Notes: generated by a model from the sequence alone, not told the origin. A stretch of DNA of 64,000 nt from Pararhizobium sp. (GCA_017794825.1 CP051237.1:5226501-5290500), one strand, 5' to 3'; positions 36,937 through 49,293 are shown, counted from the stretch's first letter. Translations and numbers: made by a program.

Positions 36937-37054
36937 AAAATGCTGCAAGCATGACACGGATTCTCGTGTCCTCTGCATTTTTTGGGCAAGCCGCCAACGG
37001 CGGGTTTGCCCGTTTGCGCATGGATATGCGTGCACGGGAAACGCCCGAAAGGGC
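36937..37054 (+). promoter_or_regulatory. Structured rpsL leader with attenuator-like element
   Basis: AAAATGC (36937-36943) pairs with GCATTTT (36975-36981) around an inner GACACG/CGTGTC hairpin (36953-36970), and the structure ends in six T residues, like an intrinsic terminator. An 11-bp hairpin (36984-37011, GGGCAA plus CCGCC arms) and a GCCC-GAAA-GGGC tetraloop hairpin (37043-37054) follow before the GAGGAAGG of rpsL. The arrangement suggests control of str operon transcription in the leader. The whole 424-nt gap 36660-37083 contains no gene. Confidence 0.5.
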
Positions 37055-37083
37055 AACATGAAGAATTATATGAGGAAGGTTGA

Positions 37084-37455
37084 ATGCCAACCGTAAACCA
37101 GTTGATTCGCAAGCCGCGCCAGGCGCCGGTAAAGCGTAACAAGGTTCCGGCACTGGATGCCAATCCGCAGAAACGCGGTGTTTGCACACGTGTGTACACA
37201 ACGACTCCGAAGAAGCCGAACTCGGCGCTTCGCAAGGTTGCGAAGATTCGCCTGACCAACGGCTTCGAAGTTATCGGATACATTCCGGGCGAGGGGCATA
37301 ACCTTCAGGAGCACTCCGTGGTGATGATCCGCGGCGGCCGCGTGAAGGACCTTCCCGGCGTTCGCTATCACATCATCCGCGGCGTTCTGGACACCCAGGG
37401 CGTCAAGGACCGCAAGCAGCGCCGCTCCAAGTATGGCGCGAAGCGTCCGAAGTAA
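37084..37455 (+). CDS. rpsL: 30S ribosomal protein S12
   Basis: Decoding-centre protein of 123 aa. The conserved TTPKKPNSALRK and GGRVKDLPGVRYH loops have wild-type lysines at the positions where streptomycin resistance changes occur. ATG 37084 has GAGGAAGG upstream. First gene of the str operon rpsL-rpsG-fusA-tuf. Confidence 0.98.
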   Translation: MPTVNQLIRKPRQAPVKRNKVPALDANPQKRGVCTRVYTTTPKKPNSALRKVAKIRLTNGFEVIGYIPGEGHNLQEHSVVMIRGGRVKDLPGVRYHIIRGVLDTQGVKDRKQRRSKYGAKRPK

Positions 37456-37501
37456 GAAAATCATTTTGCTGGTCATCCAGCGATAGTTGAGAGACGAGAC
37501 C

Positions 37502-37972
<471 letters not shown>

Positions 37973-38004
37973 GCTTACGAATTTACGCATCGAAAGGCAC
38001 TCAA

Positions 38005-40095
<2,091 letters not shown>

Positions 40096-40158
40096 TAAGG
40101 GCTGAACTGAACAACAGAAAGAAAAGCCCCTGCGGGCGAGGAAATACGGAGAGCCAAG

Positions 40159-41334
<1,176 letters not shown>

Positions 41335-41352
41335 TTCCGCTGGAATTCAAGG

Positions 41353-41378
41353 CGCGCCGCCGCAACGCGGCGCGTCTT
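41353..41378 (+). terminator. Intrinsic terminator after tuf
   Basis: CGCGCCGC/GCGGCGCG stem with loop CGCAAC, followed by TCTTTATT. Separates the str and S10 transcripts at least partly. Confidence 0.8.
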
Positions 41379-41416
41379 TATTGATGCGGATCACTCCGCA
41401 TCGAAACGAACGAGAA

Positions 41417-41446
41417 CGGGCCGGAAAACAAGGGCCCGGTTGTTTT
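41417..41446 (+). promoter_or_regulatory. Overlapping alternative hairpins in the rpsJ leader
   Basis: CGGGCC (41417-41422) can pair with GGCCCG (41433-41438), or AAAACAA (41425-41431) can pair with TTGTTTT (41440-41446); the two folds share bases and exclude each other. They lie 20-50 nt before the S10 start. This is a plausible small switch or attenuator for the S10 operon, without direct proof. Confidence 0.4.
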
Positions 41447-41466
41447 GAAACTGAGGATTAAGTCGA

Positions 41467-41775
41467 ATGAACGGCCAGAACATCCGTATCCGCCTGAAGG
41501 CGTTTGATCATCGGATTCTCGATGCGTCGACACGTGAAATCGTATCGACGGCCAAACGCACCGGCGCGAGTGTGCGTGGACCGGTTCCGCTGCCTACCAG
41601 AATTGAAAAGTTCACGGTCAACCGCTCGCCCCATATCGACAAGAAGAGCCGTGAGCAGTTCGAAATGCGGACCCACAAGCGGCTTCTCGACATCGTCGAC
41701 CCGACGCCGCAGACGGTGGATGCGCTTATGAAGCTCGATCTGGCTGCAGGCGTTGACGTGGAAATCAAGCTCTAA
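41467..41775 (+). CDS. rpsJ: 30S ribosomal protein S10
   Basis: Protein of 102 aa of the 30S head, also the NusE antitermination partner of NusB and NusG. The PVPLPTRIEKFTVNRSPHIDKKSREQFE segment is intact, and GAGGA precedes ATG 41467. First gene of the S10 cluster, downstream of the tuf terminator. Confidence 0.97.
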   Translation: MNGQNIRIRLKAFDHRILDASTREIVSTAKRTGASVRGPVPLPTRIEKFTVNRSPHIDKKSREQFEMRTHKRLLDIVDPTPQTVDALMKLDLAAGVDVEIKL

Positions 41776-41856
41776 GGAGCAGTTTCTGGGGTCGGTTGCG
41801 AAAAACCCTCGTGGATCTCGCGCAAGACCGGACCCAAAATGGACAAGGATGAACCA

Positions 41857-42582
41857 ATGCGTTCAGGAGTTATAGCACAGAAGGTTGGGATGACCCGCGT
41901 CTACAACGACGCCGGGGAACATGTTCCAGTGACTGTTCTGCGTTTGAAGAACTGTCAGGTCGTCGCCCAGCGCACTGAGGAAAAGAACGGCTACACGGCT
42001 GTCCAGTTGGGCGCCGGCATGGCCAAGCCGAAGAACACGACGAAGCCGATGCGCGGCCACTTCGCCGCAGCCAAGGTCGAGCCGAAGGCCAAGCTCGCGG
42101 AATTCCGCGTGTCCACCGACAACATGCTCGACATCGGTTCCGAGTTGACCGCCGAGCACTTCGTTCCCGGCCAGAAGGTCGATGTCACCGGCACGTCCGT
42201 GGGCAAGGGTTTCGCCGGCGCCATGAAGCGTCACAACTTTGGCGGCCTTCGCGCCACGCATGGCGTTTCGGTTTCGCACCGTTCGCATGGTTCCATCGGT
42301 CAGTGCCAGGATCCGGGCAAGGTTTTCAAAGGCAAGAAAATGGCCGGCCACATGGGCAGCACTCGCGTGACGACCCAGAACCTGGAAGTCGTTTCGACCG
42401 ATACCGATCGCGGCCTCATCCTGATCAAGGGCGCTGTTCCCGGCTCCAAGGGGTCCTGGATCCTCGTTCGCGACGCCATCAAGATCGCCGTTCCCGATGA
42501 CGCGCCGCGTCCGGCCGGTTTGCGTGCGGCAGCCGCTGCGGAAGCAGCGCCGGCTGAACAGAGTGCTGAGGGAGCCGAATAA
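41857..42582 (+). CDS. rplC: 50S ribosomal protein L3
   Basis: Early-assembly protein of 241 aa near the peptidyl transferase centre. ATG 41857 with AAGGA upstream is chosen, giving the usual start MRSGVIAQKVGMTRVY; an ATG at 41839 would add MDKDEP. The SHGSIGQCQDPGKVFKGKKMAGHMG loop reaching the catalytic centre is present; its glutamine could be methylated. The C terminus is Ala/Glu-rich. The stop overlaps the L4 start (TAATG). Confidence 0.95.
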   Translation: MRSGVIAQKVGMTRVYNDAGEHVPVTVLRLKNCQVVAQRTEEKNGYTAVQLGAGMAKPKNTTKPMRGHFAAAKVEPKAKLAEFRVSTDNMLDIGSELTAEHFVPGQKVDVTGTSVGKGFAGAMKRHNFGGLRATHGVSVSHRSHGSIGQCQDPGKVFKGKKMAGHMGSTRVTTQNLEVVSTDTDRGLILIKGAVPGSKGSWILVRDAIKIAVPDDAPRPAGLRAAAAAEAAPAEQSAEGAE

Positions 42583-43202
42583 TGGACATCAAGGTAACAA
42601 CCCTCGAAGGCAAGGACGCCGGCAAGGTATCGCTTTCCGATACCGTTTTCGGCCTCGAGCCGCGCGACGACATCCTGCAGCGCATGGTTCGCTGGCAGCT
42701 TGCCCGCAAGCAGCAGGGCACGCACAAGACCAAGGGCCGTGCGGAAATCTCCCGCACCGGGGCCAAGATGTATCGCCAGAAGGGCACGGGCCGCGCTCGT
42801 CACTCTTCCGCTCGCGCGCCGCAGTTTCGTGGCGGCGGCAAGGCGCATGGCCCGGTTGTGCGCGACCATTCGTTCGGCTTGCCGAAGAAGGTTCGCGCGC
42901 TGGCACTGCGTCACGCTCTTTCCGTAAAGGCGAAAGCCGATGACATCATCGTCATCGACGATCTCGCCGCCGAGGAAGCCAAGACGAAGGCGCTGTCCGG
43001 TTCGCTTGAGAAACTTGGTCTGTCCAACGCGCTGTTTATCGGCGGCGTTGAGCTGGACAACAACTTCGCTCTTGCTGCCCGCAACATCCCGAATGTGGAC
43101 GTGCTGCCGGTGCAGGGCATCAACGTTTACGACATCCTGCGCCGGAGCAAGCTTGTTTTGAGCAAGTCTGCCGTCGAGGCGCTTGAGGAGCGGTTCAAAT
43201 GA
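42582..43202 (+). CDS. rplD: 50S ribosomal protein L4
   Basis: Protein of 206 aa lining the peptide exit tunnel with its extended loop (about 45-100, RQKGTGRARHSSARAPQFRGGG). In E. coli it represses the S10 operon; whether it does here is unknown. Overlaps L3 by 1 nt and L23 by 4 nt, so translation is coupled. Confidence 0.97.
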   Translation: MDIKVTTLEGKDAGKVSLSDTVFGLEPRDDILQRMVRWQLARKQQGTHKTKGRAEISRTGAKMYRQKGTGRARHSSARAPQFRGGGKAHGPVVRDHSFGLPKKVRALALRHALSVKAKADDIIVIDDLAAEEAKTKALSGSLEKLGLSNALFIGGVELDNNFALAARNIPNVDVLPVQGINVYDILRRSKLVLSKSAVEALEERFK

Positions 43203-43492
43203 CTGATCTTCGTCACTACGACGTGATCACCTCGCCGGTGATTACCGAAAAATCGACCCTGATCTCCGACCAGAACCAGGTCGTGTTCAATGTCGCTCGC
43301 ACGGCTACCAAGCCGCAGATCAAGGCGGCTGTCGAGGCGCTGTTCGGCGTCAAGGTCAAGGCGGTTAACACGCATGTCCGCAAGGGCAAGGTGAAGCGTT
43401 TCCGCGGCTCCATTGGCCGGCAGAGCGATGTCAAGAAGGCAATCGTGACACTGGTCGAAGGCGAGTCCGTCGACGTCACGACCGGTCTTTGA
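43199..43492 (+). CDS. rplW: 50S ribosomal protein L23
   Basis: Protein of 97 aa at the exit of the peptide tunnel, docking site for trigger factor and SRP. Contains SPVITEKSTL and the NTHVRKGKVKRFRG loop. Overlaps the L4 end by 4 nt. Confidence 0.97.
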   Translation: MTDLRHYDVITSPVITEKSTLISDQNQVVFNVARTATKPQIKAAVEALFGVKVKAVNTHVRKGKVKRFRGSIGRQSDVKKAIVTLVEGESVDVTTGL

Positions 43493-43517
43493 CGGCAGGA
43501 CCAGAGGATAAAAGACT

Positions 43518-44354
43518 ATGGCACTGAAATCATTCAAGCCGACCACGCCAAGCCAGCGCCAGCTGGTGATCGTCGATCGCTCGGGTCTGTACAAGGGCAA
43601 GCCGGTCAAGCATCTGACCGAAGGCCTTTCTGCCAAGGGCGGTCGCAACAACACCGGTCGCATGACCGTTCGCCATCGTGGCGGCGGCCACAAGCGGACC
43701 TATCGCCTTGTCGACTTCAAGCGTCGCAAGTTCGATGTGGAAGGCACGGTCGAGCGTCTGGAATACGATCCGAACCGGACCGCGTTCATCGCCCTCGTCA
43801 ACTATGAGGATGGCGAGCAGGCCTACATTCTGGCGCCGCAGCGGCTTGCCGCAGGCGACAAGGTCATCTCGTCCGAGTCAGCGGTTGACGTGAAGCCCGG
43901 CAACGCGATGCCGCTGCAGTCCATGCCGGTCGGCACCATTGTGCACAATGTCGAGATGAAGCCGGCCAAGGGCGGTCAGATCGCCCGCTCTGCAGGCGCC
44001 TACGTCCAGCTGGTCGGTCGCGACCAGGGCATGGCGATCCTCAGGCTGAACTCCGGCGAGCAGCGTCTTGTGCCGGGCAGCTGCCTGGCGACTGTCGGCG
44101 CTGTGTCCAACCCGGACAACGCCAACCGCAATGACGGCAAGGCCGGTCGGTCTCGCTGGCTCGGCAAGCGTCCGCATGTTCGCGGCGTCGTCATGAACCC
44201 GGTCGACCACCCGCATGGCGGTGGTGAAGGTCGCACCTCGGGCGGTCGCCACCCGGTCACCCCGTGGGGCAAGCCGACCAAGGGCAAGCGCACCCGGTCG
44301 AACAAGCAGACCGACAAGTTCATCATGCGCTCGCGTCATCAGCGCAAGAAGTAA
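43518..44354 (+). CDS. rplB: 50S ribosomal protein L2
   Basis: Protein of 278 aa required for peptidyl transferase activity and subunit joining. The GRNNTGRMTVRHRGGGHKR and PVDHPHGGGEGRTSGGRHPVTPWG blocks, including the conserved histidine of DHPHGGGEG, are present. RBS AGAGGA before ATG 43518. Confidence 0.98.
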   Translation: MALKSFKPTTPSQRQLVIVDRSGLYKGKPVKHLTEGLSAKGGRNNTGRMTVRHRGGGHKRTYRLVDFKRRKFDVEGTVERLEYDPNRTAFIALVNYEDGEQAYILAPQRLAAGDKVISSESAVDVKPGNAMPLQSMPVGTIVHNVEMKPAKGGQIARSAGAYVQLVGRDQGMAILRLNSGEQRLVPGSCLATVGAVSNPDNANRNDGKAGRSRWLGKRPHVRGVVMNPVDHPHGGGEGRTSGGRHPVTPWGKPTKGKRTRSNKQTDKFIMRSRHQRKK

Positions 44355-44369
44355 GAGAGGAAGTCTCAC

Positions 44370-44648
44370 GTGGCTCGTTCAGTTTGGAAAGGTCCGTTCG
44401 TTGACGGCTATCTTCTCAAGAAAGCCGAGAAGGTGCGCGAAAGCGGCCGTAACGAGGTAATCAAGACGTGGAGCCGTCGCTCCACGATCCTGCCGCAGTT
44501 CGTTGGTCTGACCTTCGGCGTTTATAATGGCAGCAAGCATGTGCCGGTGTCGGTGTCGGAAGACATGGTCGGCCACAAGCTCGGTGAATTCTCCCCGACG
44601 CGGACCTATTACGGTCATGGCGCGGACAAGAAAGCGAAGAGGAAGTAA
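44370..44648 (+). CDS. rpsS: 30S ribosomal protein S19
   Basis: Protein of 92 aa of the 30S head, contacting S13. Starts at GTG 44370 after AGAGAGGAAG, giving MARSVWKGPFVDGYL. The conserved SEDMVGHKLGEFSPTRTYYGH end is intact. Confidence 0.97.
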   Translation: MARSVWKGPFVDGYLLKKAEKVRESGRNEVIKTWSRRSTILPQFVGLTFGVYNGSKHVPVSVSEDMVGHKLGEFSPTRTYYGHGADKKAKRK

Positions 44649-44650
44649 CA

Positions 44651-45040
44651 ATGGGCAAGGCCAAGGCCGAGCGCCGATTGAAGGACAATGAGGCGAAGGC
44701 GGTTGCTCGCACTATTCGCGTCAGCCCGCAGAAACTCAATCTCGTTGCTGCCATGATCCGCGGCAAGAAGGTTGATCGTGCTTTGGCCGATCTCGAGTTT
44801 TCGCGCAAGCGCATCTCCGAAACCGTCAAGAAGACGCTGGAATCCGCGATCGCCAACGCCGAGAACAATCATGATCTCGACGTCGACTCGCTGATCGTCT
44901 CGGAAGCCTATGTCGGCAAGTCGATCGTCATGAAACGCTTCCATGCGCGTGGTCGCGGACGGGCGTCGCGGATCGAAAAGCCGTTCTCGCACCTCACAAT
45001 CGTCGTGCGCGAAGTTGAAGAAACCGGGGAGGCCGCATAA
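44651..45040 (+). CDS. rplV: 50S ribosomal protein L22
   Basis: Protein of 129 aa with a loop into the exit tunnel (about 80-102, FHARGRGRASRIEKPFSHLTIVV region). Starts 2 nt after the S19 stop and overlaps the S3 start by 1 nt. Confidence 0.97.
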   Translation: MGKAKAERRLKDNEAKAVARTIRVSPQKLNLVAAMIRGKKVDRALADLEFSRKRISETVKKTLESAIANAENNHDLDVDSLIVSEAYVGKSIVMKRFHARGRGRASRIEKPFSHLTIVVREVEETGEAA

Positions 45041-45747
45041 TGGGCCAGAAGATCAATCCAGTAGGCTTTCGCCTGGGCATCAACCGGACTTGGGATTCCC
45101 GCTGGTTTGCCGAGAAGGGCGAATACGGCGCGCTGCTTCAGGAAGATCTGAAGATCCGCGACTACCTGAACAAGGAGCTGAAGCAGGCTGCGATCTCCAA
45201 GATCGTCATCGAGCGTCCGCACAAGAAGTGCCGCATCTCCATCCACTCCGCCCGTCCCGGTCTCATCATCGGCAAGAAGGGCGCGGACATCGAGAAGCTA
45301 CGCCGCAAGCTGTCGGTCATGACCAATGCGGAAACGCACCTCAACATCGTTGAAGTGCGCAAGCCGGAAATCGACGCCAATCTGGTTGCGCAGTCGATCG
45401 CACAGCAGCTCGAGCGCCGCGTTGCATTTCGTCGCGCCATGAAGCGCGCCGTGCAGTCCGCCATGCGTCTTGGCGCTGAAGGCATTCGCATCACCTGCGG
45501 CGGTCGCCTCGGCGGCGCCGAAATCGCCCGTACCGAGTGGTATCGCGAAGGTCGCGTTCCGCTTCACACGCTGCGCGCCGATATCGACTACGGCACAGCC
45601 GAAGCGCATACGGCCTATGGCGTCTGTGGCATCAAGGTCTGGATCTTCAAGGGAGAAATCCTGGAGCACGATCCCATGGCTTCGGAGCGCCGCGCCACCG
45701 ACAGCGATAACCAGGGCAGCAGTAATCGCCGCCGCGAAAACGCCTGA
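45040..45747 (+). CDS. rpsC: 30S ribosomal protein S3
   Basis: mRNA-entry protein of 235 aa with a KH domain (about 40-110, containing GLIIGKKGADIEKLR) and the S3 C-terminal domain (KRAVQSAMRLGAEGIRITCGGRLGGAEIAR). The tail is Asn/Arg/Ser-rich and variable. Overlaps L22 by 1 nt. Confidence 0.97.
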   Translation: MGQKINPVGFRLGINRTWDSRWFAEKGEYGALLQEDLKIRDYLNKELKQAAISKIVIERPHKKCRISIHSARPGLIIGKKGADIEKLRRKLSVMTNAETHLNIVEVRKPEIDANLVAQSIAQQLERRVAFRRAMKRAVQSAMRLGAEGIRITCGGRLGGAEIARTEWYREGRVPLHTLRADIDYGTAEAHTAYGVCGIKVWIFKGEILEHDPMASERRATDSDNQGSSNRRRENA

Positions 45748-45783
45748 TTGAGCGCGCGGCAGGCCAAGTTCGGAGAATAAGAA

Positions 45784-46197
45784 ATGTTGCAGCCAAAGCG
45801 TACCAAGTATCGCAAGCAGCACAAGGGTCGCATCCGGGGCGTCGCTACGGGCGGAACGGACCTGACATTTGGTTCGTATGGTCTGAAGGCCCAGGAACCG
45901 AATCGTGTAAACGCGCGCGAGATTGAAGCTGCTCGCCGCGCCATAACCCGTCACATGAAGCGCGCCGGTCGTGTTTGGATCCGCGTCTTCCCGGACGTGC
46001 CGGTTTCTTCGAAGCCGACCGAAGTTCGCATGGGTAAGGGCAAGGGTTCCGTCGATTACTGGGCGGCCAAGGTTAAGCCGGGTCGCATCATGTTCGAAAT
46101 CGACGGCGTCGCAGAAGACATCGCGCGCGAGGCGCTGCGTCTCGGAGCCGCCAAGTTGTCGGTCAAGACGCGGTTCGTGCAACGGATTGCAGAGTAG
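45784..46197 (+). CDS. rplP: 50S ribosomal protein L16
   Basis: Protein of 137 aa near the A-site tRNA. Start MLQPKRTKYRKQHKGR and the GKGKGSVDYWAAKVKPG region are canonical. GGAGAATAAGAA precedes ATG 45784. Confidence 0.97.
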   Translation: MLQPKRTKYRKQHKGRIRGVATGGTDLTFGSYGLKAQEPNRVNAREIEAARRAITRHMKRAGRVWIRVFPDVPVSSKPTEVRMGKGKGSVDYWAAKVKPGRIMFEIDGVAEDIAREALRLGAAKLSVKTRFVQRIAE

Positions 46198-46208
46198 GAA
46201 TCGGAACG

Positions 46209-46409
46209 ATGAAAGCCGCAGACATTCGTACGATGAGCAATGATCAGCTCAACGACGAGCTCGCGAAGCTCAAGAAAGAGCAGTTCAACCTTCGCTTCCA
46301 GAAGGCGACCGGACAGCTCGAGAAGACGTCGCGTATCAAGGAAGTGCGCCGTGATATCGCCCGCGTCAAGACAATCAGCCGCCAGAAGGCGGTTGCAGAC
46401 AAGGCTTAA
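46209..46409 (+). CDS. rpmC: 50S ribosomal protein L29
   Basis: Two-helix protein of 66 aa at the tunnel exit beside L23, with the conserved KKEQFNLRFQKATGQLE segment. ATG 46209 follows GGAATCGGAACG and lies 11 nt after the L16 stop. Confidence 0.96.
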   Translation: MKAADIRTMSNDQLNDELAKLKKEQFNLRFQKATGQLEKTSRIKEVRRDIARVKTISRQKAVADKA

Positions 46410-46423
46410 AGGACACAAGAACA

Positions 46424-46654
46424 ATGCCAAAACGTATCCTGCAGGGCACAGTTGTCAGCGACAAGAACGACAAGACAGTAGTTGTCAGCGTCGAGCGTCG
46501 TTTCGCACACCCGATGTTCCAGAAGACCGTGCGCCGCTCGAAGAAGTACAAGGCGCATGACGCGGAAAACAGGTTCAAGGTCGGCGATATCGTATCCATT
46601 CAGGAATGCGCGCCGATCTCGAAAGACAAGCGCTGGACTGTCCTGACCGACTAG
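46424..46654 (+). CDS. rpsQ: 30S ribosomal protein S17
   Basis: OB-fold 16S-binding protein of 76 aa. KRILQGTVVSDKNDKTVVVSVER and HDAENRFKVGDIVSIQECAPISKDKRW are family blocks. Separated from L14 by 84 nt of unstructured spacer, slightly wider than other gaps here. Confidence 0.97.
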   Translation: MPKRILQGTVVSDKNDKTVVVSVERRFAHPMFQKTVRRSKKYKAHDAENRFKVGDIVSIQECAPISKDKRWTVLTD

Positions 46655-46738
46655 GTCGGTCCGCAACAGGCAAGAATGTAGTGGAATCAAGGGGTAGGGC
46701 GAATGCTCTTCCCAATAAGGTAAAGAAGGCGGTCTGAC

Positions 46739-47107
46739 ATGATTCAGATGCAAACAAACCTCGACGTCGCTGACAATTCCGGCGCCCGTCGTGTCATGTG
46801 CATCAAGGTGCTGGGCGGCTCCAAGCGGAAATACGCTTCCGTGGGCGACATCATCGTCGTCTCGGTGAAGGAAGCGATCCCGCGTGGCCGCGTCAAGAAG
46901 GGTGATGTGATGAAGGCGGTCGTCGTACGGACGGCCAAGGATATTCGTCGTCCGGACGGAAGCGTCATTCGTTTTGACAAGAATGCCGCCGTCCTCGTCG
47001 ACAACAAGAAAGAACCAATCGGCACGCGTATCTTCGGACCGGTCCCGCGCGAACTGCGCGCTAAGGCACACATGAAGATCATCTCGTTGGCGCCGGAAGT
47101 TCTCTAA
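46739..47107 (+). CDS. rplN: 50S ribosomal protein L14
   Basis: Protein of 122 aa at the subunit interface. MIQMQTNLDVADNSGARRVMCIKVLGG and GTRIFGPVPRELR are the signature regions. First gene of the spc segment. Confidence 0.98.
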   Translation: MIQMQTNLDVADNSGARRVMCIKVLGGSKRKYASVGDIIVVSVKEAIPRGRVKKGDVMKAVVVRTAKDIRRPDGSVIRFDKNAAVLVDNKKEPIGTRIFGPVPRELRAKAHMKIISLAPEVL

Positions 47108-47117
47108 GGAGATTACG

Positions 47118-47426
47118 ATGCAGAAGATCCGTAAAGGCGACAATGTGATCGTGCTCACCGGCAAGGACAAGGGCCGCACAGGCGAGGTCCTGAAGGTGAT
47201 GCCGAAGGAAAATCGCGCCCTGGTCAGCGGCGTCAACATGGTTCGGCGCCATCAGCGCCAGACCCAGACCGAGCAGGCCGGCATTATCAGCAAGGAAGCG
47301 CCTATCCACCTGTCCAATATCGCTCTTGCCGTTGACGGCAAGCCGACCCGCGTCGGCTTCAAGATATCGGAAGATGGCTCCAAGGTGCGTGTGGCAAAGC
47401 GTTCAGGAGAAGTGATCGATGGCTGA
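47118..47426 (+). CDS. rplX: 50S ribosomal protein L24
   Basis: Assembly-initiator protein of 102 aa with an N-terminal KOW motif (IRKGDNVIVLTGKDKGRTGEVLKV). RBS AAGGAGA before ATG 47118; overlaps the L5 start by 8 nt. Confidence 0.97.
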   Translation: MQKIRKGDNVIVLTGKDKGRTGEVLKVMPKENRALVSGVNMVRRHQRQTQTEQAGIISKEAPIHLSNIALAVDGKPTRVGFKISEDGSKVRVAKRSGEVIDG

Positions 47427-47976
47427 GGCAAGTTACGAGCCGCGGCTCAAGACCGAATACAAGACGCGCATCCGCGACGTCATGCAGGACAAGTTCTCCT
47501 ACAAGAACGTCATGCAGATTCCGCGCGTCGAGAAGATCGTCATCAACATGGGCGTTGGCGAAGCAACGGCGGATTCCAAGAAGCCCGCCACCGCGGCCGA
47601 AGATCTCGCGGCAATCGCCGGCCAGCGGCCCGTCGTGACCCGCGCGCGCAAGTCGATCGCCGGCTTCAAGGTGCGCGAAGGCATGCCGATCGGCGCCAAG
47701 GTGACCCTGCGCCAGGCGCGCATGTATGAATTCATGGACCGGCTGGTCAACGTCGCGCTGCCGCGCGTTCGTGACTTCCGCGGCCTGAATCCGAAGAGCT
47801 TCGACGGCCGTGGCAATTTCGCCATGGGCCTGAAAGAGCACATCGTGTTCCCCGAGATCAATTACGACAACATCGATCAGCAGTGGGGCATGGATATTAT
47901 CGTTTGCACGACCGCCGAGACGGACGACGAAGCGCGCGCTCTTCTGAGCGAGTTCAACTTCCCGTTCCGGCAGTAA
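47419..47976 (+). CDS. rplE: 50S ribosomal protein L5
   Basis: 5S rRNA-binding protein of 185 aa. The IPRVEKIVINMGVGEA strand, the ARKSIAGFKVREGMPIGAKVTLR core and the C-terminal GMDIIVCTTAETDDEARALL are present. Confidence 0.98.
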   Translation: MAEASYEPRLKTEYKTRIRDVMQDKFSYKNVMQIPRVEKIVINMGVGEATADSKKPATAAEDLAAIAGQRPVVTRARKSIAGFKVREGMPIGAKVTLRQARMYEFMDRLVNVALPRVRDFRGLNPKSFDGRGNFAMGLKEHIVFPEINYDNIDQQWGMDIIVCTTAETDDEARALLSEFNFPFRQ

Positions 47977-48005
47977 CGACAAGCGTAGAAAAGGACCTAA
48001 AAGAC

Positions 48006-48311
48006 ATGGCTAAGGTTAGCGCAGTCGAGAAGAACAAGAGACGCCGCAAGCAGGTCGCGAAGGACGCGGCCAAGCGCGCCGCCCTCAAGGCGACGATCAG
48101 GGACCAGGACACGCCGATTGAAGAGCGTTTCCGTGCGACCCTGAAGCTCGCCGAGATGCCGCGTGACGGATCGAAGACACGCATCCGCAATCGCTGCGAA
48201 GTCTCGGGGCGTCCGCGCGCCTATTATCGTAAATTGAACATGTCCCGTATTGCGCTGCGCGAACTCGGTTCGCTCGGCAAGGTGCCGGGCATCGTCAAGT
48301 CGAGCTGGTAA
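48006..48311 (+). CDS. rpsN: 30S ribosomal protein S14 (zinc-free type)
   Basis: Protein of 101 aa of the 30S head. It has a single cysteine, so it is the long form without the CxxC zinc ribbon. ATG 48006 gives the usual MAKVSAVEKNKRR start; an upstream open frame within the L5 gene is ignored. Ends GKVPGIVKSSW. Confidence 0.97.
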   Translation: MAKVSAVEKNKRRRKQVAKDAAKRAALKATIRDQDTPIEERFRATLKLAEMPRDGSKTRIRNRCEVSGRPRAYYRKLNMSRIALRELGSLGKVPGIVKSSW

Positions 48312-48322
48312 GGAGACGTCAC

Positions 48323-48721
48323 ATGTCCATGAGTGATCCCCTCGGCGATATGCTTACCCGTATCCGCAATGCGACCGGCCGTCGCAAGAACACCGTCAGC
48401 TCGCCAAATTCCAAGCTCCGCGCGCGCGTTCTGGACGTTCTGCAGTCGGAAGGCTATATCCGCGGATATTCCGAAGTCACCTATGAAGACGGAAAATCCG
48501 AGCTCAATATCGAGCTGAAATACTCCGAAGGCGCGCCGGTCATCCGCGAGATGTCGCGCGTCTCGAAGCCAGGACGCCGGGTCTATGTCTCGGTCAAGTC
48601 CATCCCGAATGTCGCGAATGGCCTCGGCATCACCATCCTTTCGACTCCGAAGGGCGTGATGGCCGATCATGAGGCGCGCGAACAGAATGTTGGTGGTGAG
48701 GTTCTCTGTCGCGTCTTTTGA
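48323..48721 (+). CDS. rpsH: 30S ribosomal protein S8
   Basis: 16S-binding protein of 132 aa, the spc repressor in E. coli. Starts MSMSDPLGDMLTRIRNA and ends ARE-QNVGGEVLCRVF with the conserved STPKGVM loop. AAGGAGA precedes ATG 48323. Confidence 0.98.
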   Translation: MSMSDPLGDMLTRIRNATGRRKNTVSSPNSKLRARVLDVLQSEGYIRGYSEVTYEDGKSELNIELKYSEGAPVIREMSRVSKPGRRVYVSVKSIPNVANGLGITILSTPKGVMADHEAREQNVGGEVLCRVF

Positions 48722-48759
48722 CGCGGCGGTCCTCCTAACGGTCAGACAGGTTTGAAATT

Positions 48760-49293
48760 ATGTCTCGTATCGGAAAGAAGCCTATTTCGGTTCCCGCCGG
48801 TGTGACTGCCTCGGTCGAAGGCCAGACAGTCAAGGCCAAGGGCCCGAAGGGCGAACTGAGCTACGTCGTCAATGACGAGGTGCTCGTGAAAATGGAAGAA
48901 GACGCGGTCGTCGTCACGCCGGCTGATCAGTCGCAGGACGCGCGCTCCAAATGGGGCATGTCCCGCACGAACATCGAGAACATCATGCTCGGTGTGACGA
49001 ACGGTTTCGAGCGTCGTCTTGAAATCAACGGCGTCGGTTACCGCGCGGCCATGCAGGGCAAGAACCTGCAGCTTGCGCTTGGCTTCAGCCATGATGTGAT
49101 CTTCGAGGCCCCGGACGGCATCACGCTTGCCTGTCCGAAGCCGACGGAAATCATCATCACCGGCATCGACAAGCAGCAGGTCGGTCAGGTTGCGGCGAAG
49201 ATCCGCGAATTCCGTCCGCCGGAGCCCTACAAGGGCAAAGGCGTCAAATATGCCGAAGAGCGGATTGTCCGCAAAGAAGGCAAGAAGAAGTAG
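48760..49293 (+). CDS. rplF: 50S ribosomal protein L6
   Basis: Protein of 177 aa made of two similar domains near the factor-binding site. SRIGKKPISVPAGV at the start and the PEPYKGKGVKYAEERIVRKEGKK C terminus are canonical. Confidence 0.98.
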   Translation: MSRIGKKPISVPAGVTASVEGQTVKAKGPKGELSYVVNDEVLVKMEEDAVVVTPADQSQDARSKWGMSRTNIENIMLGVTNGFERRLEINGVGYRAAMQGKNLQLALGFSHDVIFEAPDGITLACPKPTEIIITGIDKQQVGQVAAKIREFRPPEPYKGKGVKYAEERIVRKEGKKK

